DNA of 64,000 bases from Argyresthia goedartella (taxonomy: Eukaryota; Arthropoda; Insecta; Lepidoptera; Argyresthiidae), in the NCBI GenBank assembly GCA_949825045.1, contig OX463816.1, positions 12,705,579-12,769,578 of the forward strand. Reading direction: 5' to 3'. This document shows, piece by piece, positions 45,611 to 56,983 of this stretch. Positions within the stretch are counted from its first letter, which is position 1. Each line of letters opens with the position of its first letter. The position numbers and the translations under genes are program-made. Below the pieces are notes generated by a model. The model had not been told where the DNA came from and made no database searches. It saw only the letters and a list, made by a program, of their open reading frames with translations.

Positions 45611-45682
45611 GTGGAGCCGAGATTTGAACCGGTGACTCTACGCGTACGAAGCAGGCGTCGTTACTTCTGATCCACGGCGTTC
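45611..45682 (-). promoter_or_regulatory. tRNA-like stretch in the LINE 5' UTR (A and B boxes)
   Basis: On the minus strand a GTGGATCAGAAGT word (45676-45662 region) stands in the place of a tRNA A box. It is followed about 30 bases later by GGTTCAAATC (45630-45621), an almost exact Pol III B box, and then CTCGGCTCCAC. Size and order fit a degenerate tRNA or a SINE head. The T stem has two non-pairing positions and no clean acceptor stem was found, so it is not a functional tRNA. Confidence 0.55.
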
Positions 45683-46026
45683 CGATGGTGAGAGCACAAA
45701 TATCTCGAAGGTGTTGATCCTGTTGATAGCGGTTGGTTAGTAACAGCGCTTGGCCTTGCAGCGCAGAGCCGTCGAGTCAAGATAACCGGTCCTTAACTGT
45801 TGGCACTATACACTTTGAAACCATATGGTCACTTTTGTTGATGTTAGGCACTTTAAAACGCAAAATCACTTGACAATTTTTGAAGTAACAGAATCTAGAT
45901 TAAATCAGCTTTAATTTAGTGTTAGAAAAATGACACAAACAGCGGTTTTATGTACTGAATATGAATTTAGAAGTACGAGCGTACAGCAATACGTCTATCT
46001 CCTACGTCGGTTGGTCGGTGTTGAAC

Positions 46027-49000
46027 CTTAACATAGGTTCTGAACCAACTTTTGTTACCAAGCGGAGCAGAACTATCGTTGATATTACCCTGGCAACGGC
46101 GGACATATCCGACGACGTTGGGGGCTGGCATGTGTCCAACGAGGCGTCATGCTCTGATCATCGATGGATACGCTTCGAGATCAACGCAGCGTTCTCCCCA
46201 ACTGTCCCTAAGAGAAACCCACGCAAGACTGACAGAACCAGGTACAGAGCTATCCTAGGTGAAAGACTTGCTTGGGCTGAGACTCTACCAGATCCGGAGG
46301 GACCCGAACAAATCGAACAACAGGTAACAGATTTTACAAATACTTCAATAGACTGCTACCATTCAACTTGCCCGCTTAGCACACCAGCGCCTACCAACAT
46401 CAAGGGGCAGCCTTGGTGGGGTCCTGATCTAGATAGGATGCGTGCTAAGATCAGAAGACTGCTAAACAGGGCGATGAACACCAGTGCTGATGAGGATTGG
46501 GACAACTATAAAGATGCCAAATCCAAGTACAAGAAACGACTACGGTTCAAAAGCAGCAACTCATGGAGGAAATTCTGCAGCGACATTGAAACCGTTGATC
46601 AAGCAAATCGGGTAAGGCAAATACTAGCTCAACAAGGCAACTCCAGGCTAGGGTCGCTTAAAAAACCCGATGGAACATATACCTCTTCCACCACAGAAAC
46701 ACACAGTCTCTTGTTGGAAACTCACTTTCCCGGAAGTAGAACTATTCAAGAGATTGTGTGGCCGGAAGAGGTTCACCATGAAGCTGTCGACCACTTAGAC
46801 ATAACTAATAATATTATCACTGCTGACAAGGTAAGATGGGCCATTAATAGCTTTAAACCTTTTAAATCAGCAGGACCAGATGGAATCTTCCCAGCACTTC
46901 TACAGTGGGGTGGGGAACCCGTCATCAATATAATGGTCCGTATCATGAAAGCATGTCTTAGATTCGGATACGTTCCCAAAAGGTGGAGAGTAGTAAACGT
47001 AATTTTCATACCGAAGCCAGGAAGGAGCGACTACACTAACGCTAAATCTTTCAGGCCGATTAGTCTCACCTCGTTCTTGCTTAAAACTCTCGAACGTTTG
47101 TGCGAGAGACACCTGAGAGATGGAGCGTTAAAACATATACCCTTACACAAGAATCAGCATGCATATAGTTTGGGTAAGTCTACTGAATCGGCTCTCCATG
47201 CAGTTGTATCCACAATTGAAGAGGCGATTCAAAACAAATGCATCTGTCTTGGAACTTTTATTGATATAGAAGGTGCCTTTGACAAGACGCAGTATAGCAG
47301 TATAAGTGCATCTCTAACAAGGCATGGGGTGTCAACAGCTGTAAACAACTGGGTCACAAACATGCTTAACAAACGTATCGTGTGTCTAGCTGGAGAGTCC
47401 CTATCGGCGGAGGTAGTACGGGGATGCCCGCAGGGAGGAGTGCTCTCCCCGCTTCTGTGGAATCTGGTCATTAACGACCTGATTACCAAGCTTAACGCTA
47501 ATGGATACTACACCGTAGGATATGCCGACGATTTGGTAATCCTCATCACAGGTAAATTTGCGAGCACAGTGTGCAACCTTAAACAAACAGCTCTTTGCAT
47601 CGTGGAGCGCTGGTGTTTAGAATATGACCTGGCGGTTAACCCAACAAAAACGGTAATGGTCATGTTCACTAACAATAGGGCTCTTGGTAGGTATACCCTA
47701 CCTAAGCTCTTTGGAACGGAACTCCAGCTAGCAACTGAGGTGAAGTACCTGGGCATAACCTTGGACAGCAAGCTCAACTGGAGTAGCCACATCGACAACA
47801 AACTAAAGAAGGCGAGTATTGCTTTCTGGCAGTGTCGGAGAATGGTGGGGAAAAAGTGGGGACTTTCTCCCAACATCATTCTTTGGCTGTACGTAACGGT
47901 GATCCGTCCTCTTGTCTGCTACGGAGCTGTGGTGTGGTGGACCAGGACCAAACTAACCACAATGGTAAGCAAACTCCAAAGCTTCCAAAGGCTGGCCTGC
48001 ATGGCTATCACAGGTAGTATGAGAACTACTCCAACAGCAGCAATGGAGGCCATGCTGTGTCTTCCGCCACTCCAGCTATATATTAAGCAGGAGGCCGCGT
48101 CATCTGCGGTGAGACTCAACACCTTAGGACTTTGGAGGAAAAACAGGACCTCACACACCGCCATCCTAGGGGAAGTTTACAAAAAAATTCCCATCTCTAT
48201 GGCTTGCAGTGACAGAATCCCTAAACAATTTGTTTTTGACAAAAAATACAATATACAGTTACATGAAGACCATCGGGTTGAGGGGCTCGACGTTAAAGAG
48301 CTCAGAATTTTTACCGATGGTTCAAAAACTGAAGCAGGCACTGGTTCAGGCACCTTCTCGGAGGACCTAAACATCAAGATGGTCATTCCACTGGGTGCCC
48401 ATAATACTGTCTTTCAAGCTGAATGCATGGGCATCATCTCGGCCGCTAATGCCATAGCATCGAGAAAGGTAAGAGATTCCTCCATTCGAATCCTCTCGGA
48501 TAGCATGGCCGTCCTACAAGCCCTAAATAGCAACACTATTAACTCAGGGCTAATCTACGAGTGTCACAAACGACTAATGGAGGTATGTCAACACAACCGC
48601 GTAATCCTTCAATGGATAAAAGGACACAGCGGATCAAGAGGTAACGATGCAGCGGATGAGCTGGCGCGTAAAGGATCTAGCTTGACAGCGTATGGTCCCG
48701 AACCTATCATCCCTCCTCCCTTCAAGATGGTACGCTCATTTCTGAGAGAGTCGACCAGGAATGATCATGCCACTCTTTGGACAAACCATGAGGAGTGCAG
48801 GCAGGCTAAGCTGGCCTTGCCGTCCCCTAGCGCTAGGCTGGCTAAGACCTTGCTTCGACTTAGCAGGCCGCGCATGCGACTGGTAACTGCAGCACTTACT
48901 GGCCATGGTTTCTTTAACAAACATCTATATGTCCTAGGTGTTACCGACAGCCCCCTTTGCAGAGCCTGCTTGGAGGCAGAAGAAACGGCTGCTCACGTCC

Positions 49001-49128
49001 TCATGGAGTACACAGGAGTAGCGGACTACAGGGCTAAACACCTCGGTCAATCGAGGGACCTTCCAGGGATAGTCGGTAACGTAAAGGGCCTACTGGCGTT
49101 CCTGGAGGAGTTGGGTTGGCTCGAATGA
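46027..49128 (+). pseudogene. ORF2 part 2: endonuclease end, RT, RNase H, C-terminal finger
   Basis: From 46027 the frame continues LNIGSEPTFVTKRSRTIVDI, ITLATADISDD, then SDHRWIRF (catalytic SDH of the endonuclease). RT blocks are RPISLTSFLLKTLERL, FIDIEGAFDKTQ, GCPQGGVLSPLLWN and GYADDLVIL. RNase H: IFTDGSKTEAGTG, AECMGIISAANA, ILSDSMAVLQAL and WIKGHSGSRGNDAADELA, all four acidic/His blocks present. The end LCRACLEAEETAAHVLMEY lacks the last Cys of a CCHC-type finger. 1033 codons with no stop; the residues before 46027 in the open frame (45961-46026) belong to the inserted element. With part 1 it would total about 1208 residues. Confidence 0.9.
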
Positions 49129-49192
49129 TTCGCATTCCCACCCACACGCAAAATAGGCGCTTTCGTCGTCGAGTTGCGGAAACCAGCCCGTC

Positions 49193-49705
49193 TTACAATT
49201 GACAATTGACAATTGATGGTATGGACCATGCAGTTTTGTCATCTAAGTATTCCTTAATACTATAATAGGACTTTCTTATCAGCTCATTTTTAACATCGTT
49301 TTTTAACCTCTTTTCAGGAAGGATCAATGATTCCTGTGGTATTTTATTGTAGAAGCGAATACAGTGCCCCATGAATGATGTGCCTACTTTACTTAGTCTA
49401 AATAATGGTAGTGCTAACCTATTTTTATTTCTAGTGTTAATTGTATGGCTATCACCTACAATTTTAAATAAAGCTATGTTTTTTCTTACATGCATGATAT
49501 TCTCGTATATATGTTGACAGGTAACCGTAAGTATATTAATTTCTTTGAATTTTTCTCTTAACGATTCTCTAGCATCTAATTGATATATCGCCCTGATCGC
49601 CCTTTTTTGTAAGAAAAATATCGTATTTATATCTGCTGCTCTCCCCCAGAGCAATATTCCATAAGCCATAATACTGTGAAAATAACTAAAGTAATCCATG
49701 TAGTG
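49193..49705 (-). pseudogene. C-terminal end of the LINE continued from 59331
   Basis: Minus strand: YFSYFHSIMAYGILLWGRA, FLQKRAIRAIYQLDARESLR, GHCIRFYNKIPQESL and SYYSIKEYLDDK. This is the RT thumb and C-terminus of a Jockey/CR1-group LINE. It starts exactly where the LINE at 59331-61742 stops (its last residues are LTDVETARLVV). The two are therefore halves of one copy split by about 9.6 kb. The 3' end is a repeated CAATTGA tail (49196-49216) abutting the LOA-like LINE. Confidence 0.8.
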
Positions 49706-49898
49706 TTATGCTACTTACATGCTATTCTTGCTTTTCATGCTTTCATGCTTTACATGCTATTCTTGCTTCCTATCCCTTAGCTCCAGCTCCACCATCAGTC
49801 TTTTTTGTTTGTCCTTCAGGATACCTTGCTCTATTACGCTGGATACTTGGTGAGCTGTGCAGCTTATTATCTGGTATCACCTTTACTTCCATAGGACC
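49706..49898. other. unassigned 190 bp beside the Pao element
   Basis: Repeated CATGCT words (49713-49755) and no gene. Together with 57178-59330 it makes up the DNA that separates the two LINE halves once the Pao element is removed. It may be the last internal part of a deleted LTR retrotransposon whose 3' LTR starts at 57179. Confidence 0.4.
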
Positions 49899-50087
49899 TG
49901 TTCGAATCTTCACAAAATGTCAGTACTGTCACTTCAATATAAGTCGTTCGTGTTACAAGACCTATAGTCCTTGTCTCAAAACTAAGTGATTGTATAATAG
50001 CAGTTTTATATTGTGCCTATGGAAATAAATACAATCCATTCAATCCATGTGTAGTTTAAATTACTCATCTGAACCAGAATACGCACA
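49899..50087 (+). repeat. 5' LTR of the Pao/BEL element
   Basis: 189 bp, TG...CA ends, with an AATAAA at about 50018. It is identical to the 3' LTR apart from one substitution. No classical TATA box is seen. Confidence 0.92.
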
Positions 50088-51177
50088 TGGAATGATGGTC
50101 CTTCAGCCTTTTTAAATAAGTGAGGTGAGACGCCATTGGAATACCAAACGGCCGGAGAGTCGTTCGGAATTTATAGAATATATTGCCAAGCTATTGTTGG
50201 TAAGTGGCTATCACTTTATTATTGTTCCTGTGCTGGGAGCTCTCCTGCGGAAGAAGCAATATCTACAAGAAACCCGCAAGGAATTACGACGCGTAATTTG
50301 TCGTGTACGACACGTGTCACGAGGACGGAATTTGGATACAAAAATCTAGTTCCGGAGTTTGCTGCATTATCGCCATACTTGTGTGTCCTCGAAATACGCT
50401 CTGTCCATTTACAGGTGCGTTATTTATTAGGATTTATCTGGAAAGTATAATTATTCATCGATACCTAACCTAATACCTACCATATACCTATTGATAAATT
50501 CCTTCAAGAAGAAAAGGGATAGAGGATGGAAATGACCTCGACAATTTGCTGCGTATGATTGGCTGTCTGGTTGTGGAGCGTTTCCGTGACTATACTCACG
50601 GTGGTTTGGAGCGACATCTACAGAACCCGGAGGTACTTACCCGAGTGTTCACGAAATTCGCCGAACAATTTCTGATCGTTTTTGACGTTTCGTTCGACGA
50701 CGATACTTTGCGGTTTATTTATGCACTTTGTACTGCGCTTTGTAGGTGTTTGTGTTCCGTTTTACGTTCCCGACCGTAGATTGGCGCTAGTGTTCCTGCG
50801 GTGCGAAAAAGAACTACGTATCCGAATATGACCGAGTGTCACACATGACTTTTGCCGATTGTGTCCGATCCAAGTGTTTACGGAAATACACGAGTGTTAT
50901 TTACGTGAAGTGCGTAGCGTGTTGACTTTCGTTCCGACGCCATTACAAGCAGAATACTTTTTGTGACGCCATTTTAACTTTGTCTATTTGTTTAGAATTA
51001 GACGCCATTTTTGTACCTTAAGCATTTTTACATTTGTATACAGTAATTATTGCACGATATTGCAGAAAAACTATAAAAACTGTGTAATATCCATCCTTTG
51101 TGTTTTATAACTTGGATTAATTTAACATTGAAGTTGTTTTGTGATAAAACATTCGCTGTTTTGTTTTGTGTAAAAAA
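50088..51177 (+). other. leader of the Pao/BEL element
   Basis: A 1.09-kb leader between 5' LTR and Gag. It contains only short open frames. The first bases may be the primer binding site; packaging and initiation signals are expected here but cannot be identified by eye. Confidence 0.6.
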
Positions 51178-54100
51178 ATGTCGAAGCCAAAGGATAGCGC
51201 GATAAAGCGACTGATCGCTGCCCGTGGCCAATGCAAAGGCGTAATAACTAAGATGCAAACCTTTGTGACAAGTGATGAAGCTCGTTCAAGAGATTACGAC
51301 TCTTTAGTAGTGAAAAGGGACCGGTTAATTAAGTCGTTTCAAGAATATGAAACCCATAATATCGATATTCAATCATTGCTCACTGAAGATTCTGAGCCTG
51401 ATACAGAAAATTTTGACGAAATAGACGATAGATATTGTTCAGTGTTAGCAAAATTAAACTCAATGATAGCTGCTTTGCAACCAGAGCCGGGTCAGTCGAA
51501 TCAGAACCCAAAGGGTGGGAAATGTCAAAGGCTCCCGAGGATTAATATTAAAGAGTTTAATGGAGATACAAGTGAGTACATCCCATTCATTAATATGTTC
51601 ACCTCTGTAGTAGACAATAATGAATCATTATCCCCATGTGATAAACTGTATTATTTAACCACTTATTTGACAGGTGAAGCCTTAGAGGTTATAAAACATT
51701 TACCTTTAACAGAAGCTAACTATATTGTAGCTCTAAATTTATTAAAGCAAAGATTCCACAATAAGGTCAAAATAATTTCCCACCACGTCAATGCTATACT
51801 AGATTTACCTACTATTAAAAAACCAAGTGCTGCCAGTATACGTGGATTGTTATCACAAATTAGACAGCATTTGAGTGCGCTTGATAGTTTGCAACAACCA
51901 ACAGAAAAATGGGACACTATATTAGTTTGTCTACTTCAAAAAAAGCTCGACTTCTATACAGTCAGGGCCTTTTATCTTGAAAAATGTAGTGTAAATGAAA
52001 TGCCTTCATTAGACGACTTGTTGACATTTCTAGAGGGTCGCGCGGTTGCCCTTGAGACGGCGACAAGCAAAGATTCGCAACCTGAGCAAAAGGAGCGCAA
52101 GTATGTGGTCTCCTGTGCCGCTACTGCAAATGCTGCAAATAAGCAGAAGCAGAAGTCCGTCTCTGTGAAGCAACAATGTAAGTTTTGCAATTCTTTTCAT
52201 CGATTATATGCCTGTTCAAGTTTTAAATTAGCTGCAGTAAAGGATAGGTGCGATTTTATACAAAAGCATAATATATGCAAGGTGTGTCTTAATGAACATC
52301 CAAAAAATGTAAATTGTAAGTTCAATTTTAAATGTATGGTTTGTAAAAAGGCCCATAATACATTACTGCACGAAGATCATAATGAACAAGGCTCGAGCCC
52401 GCAGGGGCCCAATGGCCCGCAGGTTTCTCTTTATTGCAAGGCTAATAAGGATGTGCTTTTACCTACTGCTCAGGTTCTGGTTGAATGCAGCAATGGGAAT
52501 CAGATCCCGGCCCGTGCCCTCCTCGATACAGGAAGTCAAGTCTCATTAGTCTGTTCGGATTTTATTAAGAAAATAAATTCAAAAACTTATTCTGATAATA
52601 GCACTGTCGTGGGAATATGTCAGGGTATCAAAAACATAAATGAGAAGACTCAGCTGACTATTAAGTCGCGCTTGAATGATTTTAAATTGTCAGTCAATTG
52701 TTCTATTGTCAATAACATAACAAATAGTTTACCACAATTTAAAATTGATTCTGATATTTTGGATCTTAAAAATAGTTTGCAATTAGCGGATACAAACTTT
52801 CATGTCTGTGCTCCTATCGATATTTTATTGGGGTGTGATGTATTTTTTCAGGCTCTGAAAAACCAGCCGCTCCAGCTTAAAGAGCAAGGGCCATACCTAC
52901 TCGAAACTCAATTTGGCGGAATATTGGCGGGGTCTGTTCCTGGATCCAACTTCACATCTCCTCGGGTTAGTTTTTCTATCAACTTCTCTGACCAAGTAGG
53001 TGACAATGTTCATAATGATCCTTTATCCAGCTTAGACAAAAATATTAAAAAATTCTGGACCGCCGAGACGGTTCCTGAAATTTATTCAGAAAAGAGCTCT
53101 GAACAGGAGCTAGCTGAAAGCATTTTTAAACAGTCAATAACTCTAAAAAATAATAGATTCACTGTTGCTTTACCATTAAAGCAACCGATTACTGAGATCT
53201 ATCTCGGCGATTCATTTTCAGCTGCCTTACAGCGTTTCTATAATCTTGAGCGCAGATTATTAAAAGATAATAAACTGTATCAAATGTACAGGGATTTTAT
53301 AAATGAATACATAGCTTTGGGCCATGCCCAGCCCTATGATATTTCAAAATATGATATAGATAAGGATGGTGTGTTTTTTCTCCCCCACCACCCTGTTTTC
53401 AATGAAAACAGTCAAACAACAAAGATGAGAACTGTTTTCGATGGCAGTCTTAAGACAAAAAATAATATCAGTTTGAATGATGTTCTATTAAATGGACCTA
53501 TAGTCCAAAACGAACTTTTCGATATACTTATTCTGTTTCGTTTGCCAAAATATATTCTACTATGTGATATAAAGCAAATGTTCAGACAGATATTAGTTGA
53601 CCCTCCATATAGGGCCTTGCAAAATATTCTCTGGAGAGAATCTATTAATGATCCAGTGCTTTGCTTGCAGCTTAACACTGTTACTTACGGGTTAAAATCC
53701 TCGTCATATCTTGCCACGCGATGCTTGAAAGAGTTAGCAGAACGTTTTAAAGACCGATATAACTTAGCTTCTTCTGTCTTGCTTTCACAAACCTATGTTG
53801 ATGACGTACTTACTGGGCATGATGATGTGAACACATTAAAAGAAATAAAGAGACAGTTGATGGAATTGCTAGGCCTGGGAGGTTTTCAGTTGCATAAATG
53901 GGGTTCTAATAATGCTATGCTATTGGATGATGTACGCTCTAATCAATCTCCAGTGAAAGATGTCGATATGAGCAAAGATAATGACTTTATAAAAACTCTA
54001 GGCTTGCGCTATAACGTTAAGTCAGATGATTTCTACATCAGCTGCTCAGAGAGCAACGTAAATACAACTAATACTAAGAGGCAGGTTTTGTCTTTCATAA

Positions 54101-56400
54101 GCAAGATTTTTGATCCCCTGGGATTGGTAGGACCAATTGTTATGTCAGCTAAGCTTCTAATGCAAAATATTTATAATGCTAAAATCAGTTGGGATGAGGA
54201 ACTACCTAAGGAATTAAATGACCAGTGGATAAGCTATGCTAATGGTTTAATTGAAATGTCATGCATTCAAACAAAAAGGCATATAAATGTAAAGGGTGCT
54301 AGCCAGGTAGAGTTAATCGGATTTGCTGATGCTTCGTCCAAAGGCTATGGTTGTTGCTTGTATGTCAGAGCTATTTTTGCTGACGGTACGATAAATGTAA
54401 ACTTGCTTTGTTCCAAATCAAGAGCAAATTCGACTAATAATGATTTAACTACACCACGCAAAGAATTGAACAGCGCCTTATTATTATCAATGCTTGCTAA
54501 AAGAGTGCACAACACATTATCGACACAGTGTGATATTATAAAAGTATATCTATATCTTGATTCGCAGATCGTGTTGGCGTGGCTTAACATGGAACCAGTG
54601 ACGCTAATGCCGTATGTCGCGAACAGAGTTATCAAAATAAAAGATCATACAAAAAACTGGCCGTGGTTCTATGTTAAGACCATGGAAAACCCTGCCGACT
54701 GCTTGTCGAGAGGTATGGAGCCTCGCGCCTTGCAAGATCTTGATTTGTGGTGGCATGGCCCACGCTTTTTGCATGAGCAGAAATATCAGCATGGTAATGC
54801 AGGGCACGAGACTCCGCCTCTGGTAGAGGTACCTGAAATAAAAAAGCAATGTCAAAATAATCCAAAATGTCATGACGTTTGCAACACAGTAATGCATACT
54901 ATTGATGAGTTAAAGATTTTCAGTCAATATTCTGATTATAATAAAATGAAGCGAGTAATTGCTTACGTAATGAGGTTCATAAACAATTGTAGAACAAAAG
55001 ATGTCACTAGCAGACAGTCAGGTGAACTGATGCCAGATGAATTAGAAAATGCTTTGTTTACTATTGTAAAGTACGACCAAAAAAGGCATTATGCTGATGA
55101 AATCTCTTGTTTAAAATCAAATAAACCTATAAAAGGACCACTTTCATCATTAAATCCTTTCATAGGTAGCGATGGGCTATTGAGAGTTGGTGGCAGGCTT
55201 CAGAATTCGGAGCTCTCTTTCTCGCAAAGACACCCAATTATTCTTGCTAAGGCGTCTCATATAACGAGTCTTATAATTTGGAATGAGCATAAGAATCTGA
55301 TGCATGCCGGGCCAAAATTATTGCTTTCTTCATTAAATCAAAAATTTTGGCTAATTAATGCTGTCAGACAAATAAAAAATGTAATCCACAAATGCTTAAT
55401 ATGTTTTAGGCTAAAAGCCAAGGCAGCATCTCAATTGATGGGCTCTTTGCCACCACAAAGAGTTCGTGTATCCAGACCATTTGAGAAGGTGGGCATAGAC
55501 TATGCTGGCCCATTCAATATAAAGTTTGCACGAGTAAGGAAGCCTGTAATTTTGAAAACTTATGTTCTAATTTTCGTGTGCTTCGTGACGAAGGCTATTC
55601 ATGTGGAATTGGCTTCGGACATGACCACACAGACATTTTTGAATTGCTTAAAAAGGTTCATAGCGCGTAGAAACAAGCCTTCCCAAGTGTTCTGTGATAA
55701 TGCGGCCACATTTAGGTGTGCTAACTCGAACTTACAAGAACTGTATAAACTACAGTCTTCCACAGCCCACCAAAATGCAGTGACAAAATTTTCAGCTAAT
55801 CAGGGCATAACTTTTAAATTTATTCCAGCATACAGTCCTGTATTTGGTGGATTGTGGGAGGCTGGCGTCAAAAGTTTAAAGTACCATATGAAAAGGGTCA
55901 TAGGTACTTGTGTACTCACATATGAAGAATTTAACACGGTAATTATTCAAATTGAGGCTATTCTAAATGCCAGGCCGTTGACCCCTATGTCATCGGATCC
56001 ATCAGACATGACGTACCTAACGCCAAGTCATTTTTTAACTGGTGCTCCTATTACCAGTTACCCAGAGCAAGATCTCACTAACATTCCAACCAATAGACTT
56101 AGTTTCTGGCATCAATGTAGTCAGTCACAACAAAACTTTTTTAAACAGTGGCACAAATGCTATTTAAGCATGCTACAAAGTAGACCTAAATGGAAAAATC
56201 AAACTTTTAATATAAAGGAAGGAATGTTAGTGCTTCTTAAACAGGATAATGTTAACCCCTTTGACTGGCCTACAGCGAGGATAGTGAAATTGTACCCAGG
56301 AAAAGATAACAAGGTACGAGCATTTGATGTTAAAATGCCCAATGGCCATGTCATACGCACTAGCATTACCAAAATATGTATTTTGCCAATAGATGAGTAG
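51178..56400 (+). CDS. Gag-Pol polyprotein of the Pao/BEL element
   Basis: The ATG at 51178 (AAAAAAATGTCG) opens a 1740-codon frame with no stop. In order: Gag with an N-terminal helical part (KPKDSAIKRLIAARGQCKG) and a DUF1759-like capsid region (LPRINIKEFNGDTSEYIPF); Cys-His fingers near residues 325-400 (CKFCNSFHRLYAC, CKVCLNEH); protease with ALLDTGSQVSLV near residue 450; RT with RTVFDGSLKTKNNISLND, CDIKQMFRQI and catalytic YVDD near 872; RNase H with GFADASSKGYG near 1050 and ENPADCLSRG; integrase with HHCC finger (HKNLMHAG then CLICF, near 1370-1405) and D,D,E residues in GIDYAGPF, FCDNAATF and GGLWEAGVKS (about 1441, 1507, 1561). A DUF5641-like end follows. Single-frame Gag-Pol is usual for this superfamily. 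Confidence 0.95.
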   Translation: MSKPKDSAIKRLIAARGQCKGVITKMQTFVTSDEARSRDYDSLVVKRDRLIKSFQEYETHNIDIQSLLTEDSEPDTENFDEIDDRYCSVLAKLNSMIAALQPEPGQSNQNPKGGKCQRLPRINIKEFNGDTSEYIPFINMFTSVVDNNESLSPCDKLYYLTTYLTGEALEVIKHLPLTEANYIVALNLLKQRFHNKVKIISHHVNAILDLPTIKKPSAASIRGLLSQIRQHLSALDSLQQPTEKWDTILVCLLQKKLDFYTVRAFYLEKCSVNEMPSLDDLLTFLEGRAVALETATSKDSQPEQKERKYVVSCAATANAANKQKQKSVSVKQQCKFCNSFHRLYACSSFKLAAVKDRCDFIQKHNICKVCLNEHPKNVNCKFNFKCMVCKKAHNTLLHEDHNEQGSSPQGPNGPQVSLYCKANKDVLLPTAQVLVECSNGNQIPARALLDTGSQVSLVCSDFIKKINSKTYSDNSTVVGICQGIKNINEKTQLTIKSRLNDFKLSVNCSIVNNITNSLPQFKIDSDILDLKNSLQLADTNFHVCAPIDILLGCDVFFQALKNQPLQLKEQGPYLLETQFGGILAGSVPGSNFTSPRVSFSINFSDQVGDNVHNDPLSSLDKNIKKFWTAETVPEIYSEKSSEQELAESIFKQSITLKNNRFTVALPLKQPITEIYLGDSFSAALQRFYNLERRLLKDNKLYQMYRDFINEYIALGHAQPYDISKYDIDKDGVFFLPHHPVFNENSQTTKMRTVFDGSLKTKNNISLNDVLLNGPIVQNELFDILILFRLPKYILLCDIKQMFRQILVDPPYRALQNILWRESINDPVLCLQLNTVTYGLKSSSYLATRCLKELAERFKDRYNLASSVLLSQTYVDDVLTGHDDVNTLKEIKRQLMELLGLGGFQLHKWGSNNAMLLDDVRSNQSPVKDVDMSKDNDFIKTLGLRYNVKSDDFYISCSESNVNTTNTKRQVLSFISKIFDPLGLVGPIVMSAKLLMQNIYNAKISWDEELPKELNDQWISYANGLIEMSCIQTKRHINVKGASQVELIGFADASSKGYGCCLYVRAIFADGTINVNLLCSKSRANSTNNDLTTPRKELNSALLLSMLAKRVHNTLSTQCDIIKVYLYLDSQIVLAWLNMEPVTLMPYVANRVIKIKDHTKNWPWFYVKTMENPADCLSRGMEPRALQDLDLWWHGPRFLHEQKYQHGNAGHETPPLVEVPEIKKQCQNNPKCHDVCNTVMHTIDELKIFSQYSDYNKMKRVIAYVMRFINNCRTKDVTSRQSGELMPDELENALFTIVKYDQKRHYADEISCLKSNKPIKGPLSSLNPFIGSDGLLRVGGRLQNSELSFSQRHPIILAKASHITSLIIWNEHKNLMHAGPKLLLSSLNQKFWLINAVRQIKNVIHKCLICFRLKAKAASQLMGSLPPQRVRVSRPFEKVGIDYAGPFNIKFARVRKPVILKTYVLIFVCFVTKAIHVELASDMTTQTFLNCLKRFIARRNKPSQVFCDNAATFRCANSNLQELYKLQSSTAHQNAVTKFSANQGITFKFIPAYSPVFGGLWEAGVKSLKYHMKRVIGTCVLTYEEFNTVIIQIEAILNARPLTPMSSDPSDMTYLTPSHFLTGAPITSYPEQDLTNIPTNRLSFWHQCSQSQQNFFKQWHKCYLSMLQSRPKWKNQTFNIKEGMLVLLKQDNVNPFDWPTARIVKLYPGKDNKVRAFDVKMPNGHVIRTSITKICILPIDE

Positions 56401-56983
56401 GAGTAGGTAGATTGGTTAAAATAGGGTTTTTTTTTTTTGTGTATTAGTAATTTAGTACCTATATAGACTTGTGTTTATTTTTGTTTAAGTAGGTAAAGTT
56501 ATTATGAATAGGCAAGCGATTGTTTCTTTTCATGGCCTGGCCAAGTTGTACTTCCTTTAAGTAATTAAGCACAGTAACAAATAGGTATGTACTTTGTTTA
56601 GTTATAAAGTGTTTTTTGAACTTTAGGTACATACAATAAGGGAAACATTTAAGTACCTACACTTACATATTTACTTTGTTCAGTTTTAGGCTGAACATTG
56701 ATAAATACACTAAGATAAATATTTAAGACCTCAACTAATAATTTTAAGTTGTAGTTTCTGCATGAAAGTAAGTATAGTAAGATAATTTCTTGCTCAATAT
56801 GAGTTGTTGTTTTTAAATATAATACAGTATGATAAAATATAAAATATACTTACTATAATTTCTTGCTTATTAAGTGTCTAACTAGAAAATTAAAGATATA
56901 AATGTGTAAAACTTAAACATTATTTTGTAGAGTACGGGGTTGCGATTTTTACCACTTTTTTCATTTTCGCCCCCCCCGCAATA
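56401..56983 (+). other. 3' UTR of the Pao/BEL element
   Basis: AT-rich, no gene. Repeated TAAGTA and TAGGTA words occur. The last 50 bases are pyrimidine-rich on the plus strand. Confidence 0.7.

Larger units (their letters stand above)
40748..46026 (-). mobile_element. full-length CR1/Jockey-group LINE (Daphne/Crack-like), both ORFs open
   Basis: Flanked by CTTA at 40744-40747 and 46027-46030, which restores the reading frame of the LOA-like ORF2. On the minus strand: 5' UTR 46026-45548 with a tRNA-like stretch, ORF1 45547-44183, a 198-base gap, ORF2 to 41036, then a 3' UTR of about 290 bases with TG/CA repeats and an AATAAA-rich A/T tail (40748-40785). Length is 5279 bp. Both ORFs lack stops and catalytic motifs are present, so it may be recently active. 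The clade name is by resemblance (PHD-type ORF1, no RNase H, YYQNTRGLRSK). Confidence 0.8.
38965..49190 (+). mobile_element. LOA-like LINE with RNase H, split by another LINE
   Basis: Layout: GC-rich 5' UTR (about 38965-39671), ORF1 (39672-40244), ORF2 part 1 (40219-40747), inserted minus-strand LINE (40748-46026), ORF2 part 2 (46027-49128), short 3' UTR with CACGCAAAATAGGC. The AP endonuclease start LQANLQHSQTA, the RT box GYADDLVIL and a C-terminal RNase H point to the I/LOA/R1 side of LINEs; the NSRG and TFVTKRSR-DITLA endonuclease pattern looks most like LOA. Start and end are approximate. Confidence 0.8.

Noticed and set aside
45611..45682. A functional tRNA gene
   Set aside because: The B box is good, but the T stem has mismatches and no acceptor stem pairs, so it is listed only as a tRNA-like stretch.
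51166..51177. Gag-Pol start at 51166
   Set aside because: The codon there is TTG; the first ATG of the frame is at 51178 and lies in a good context.
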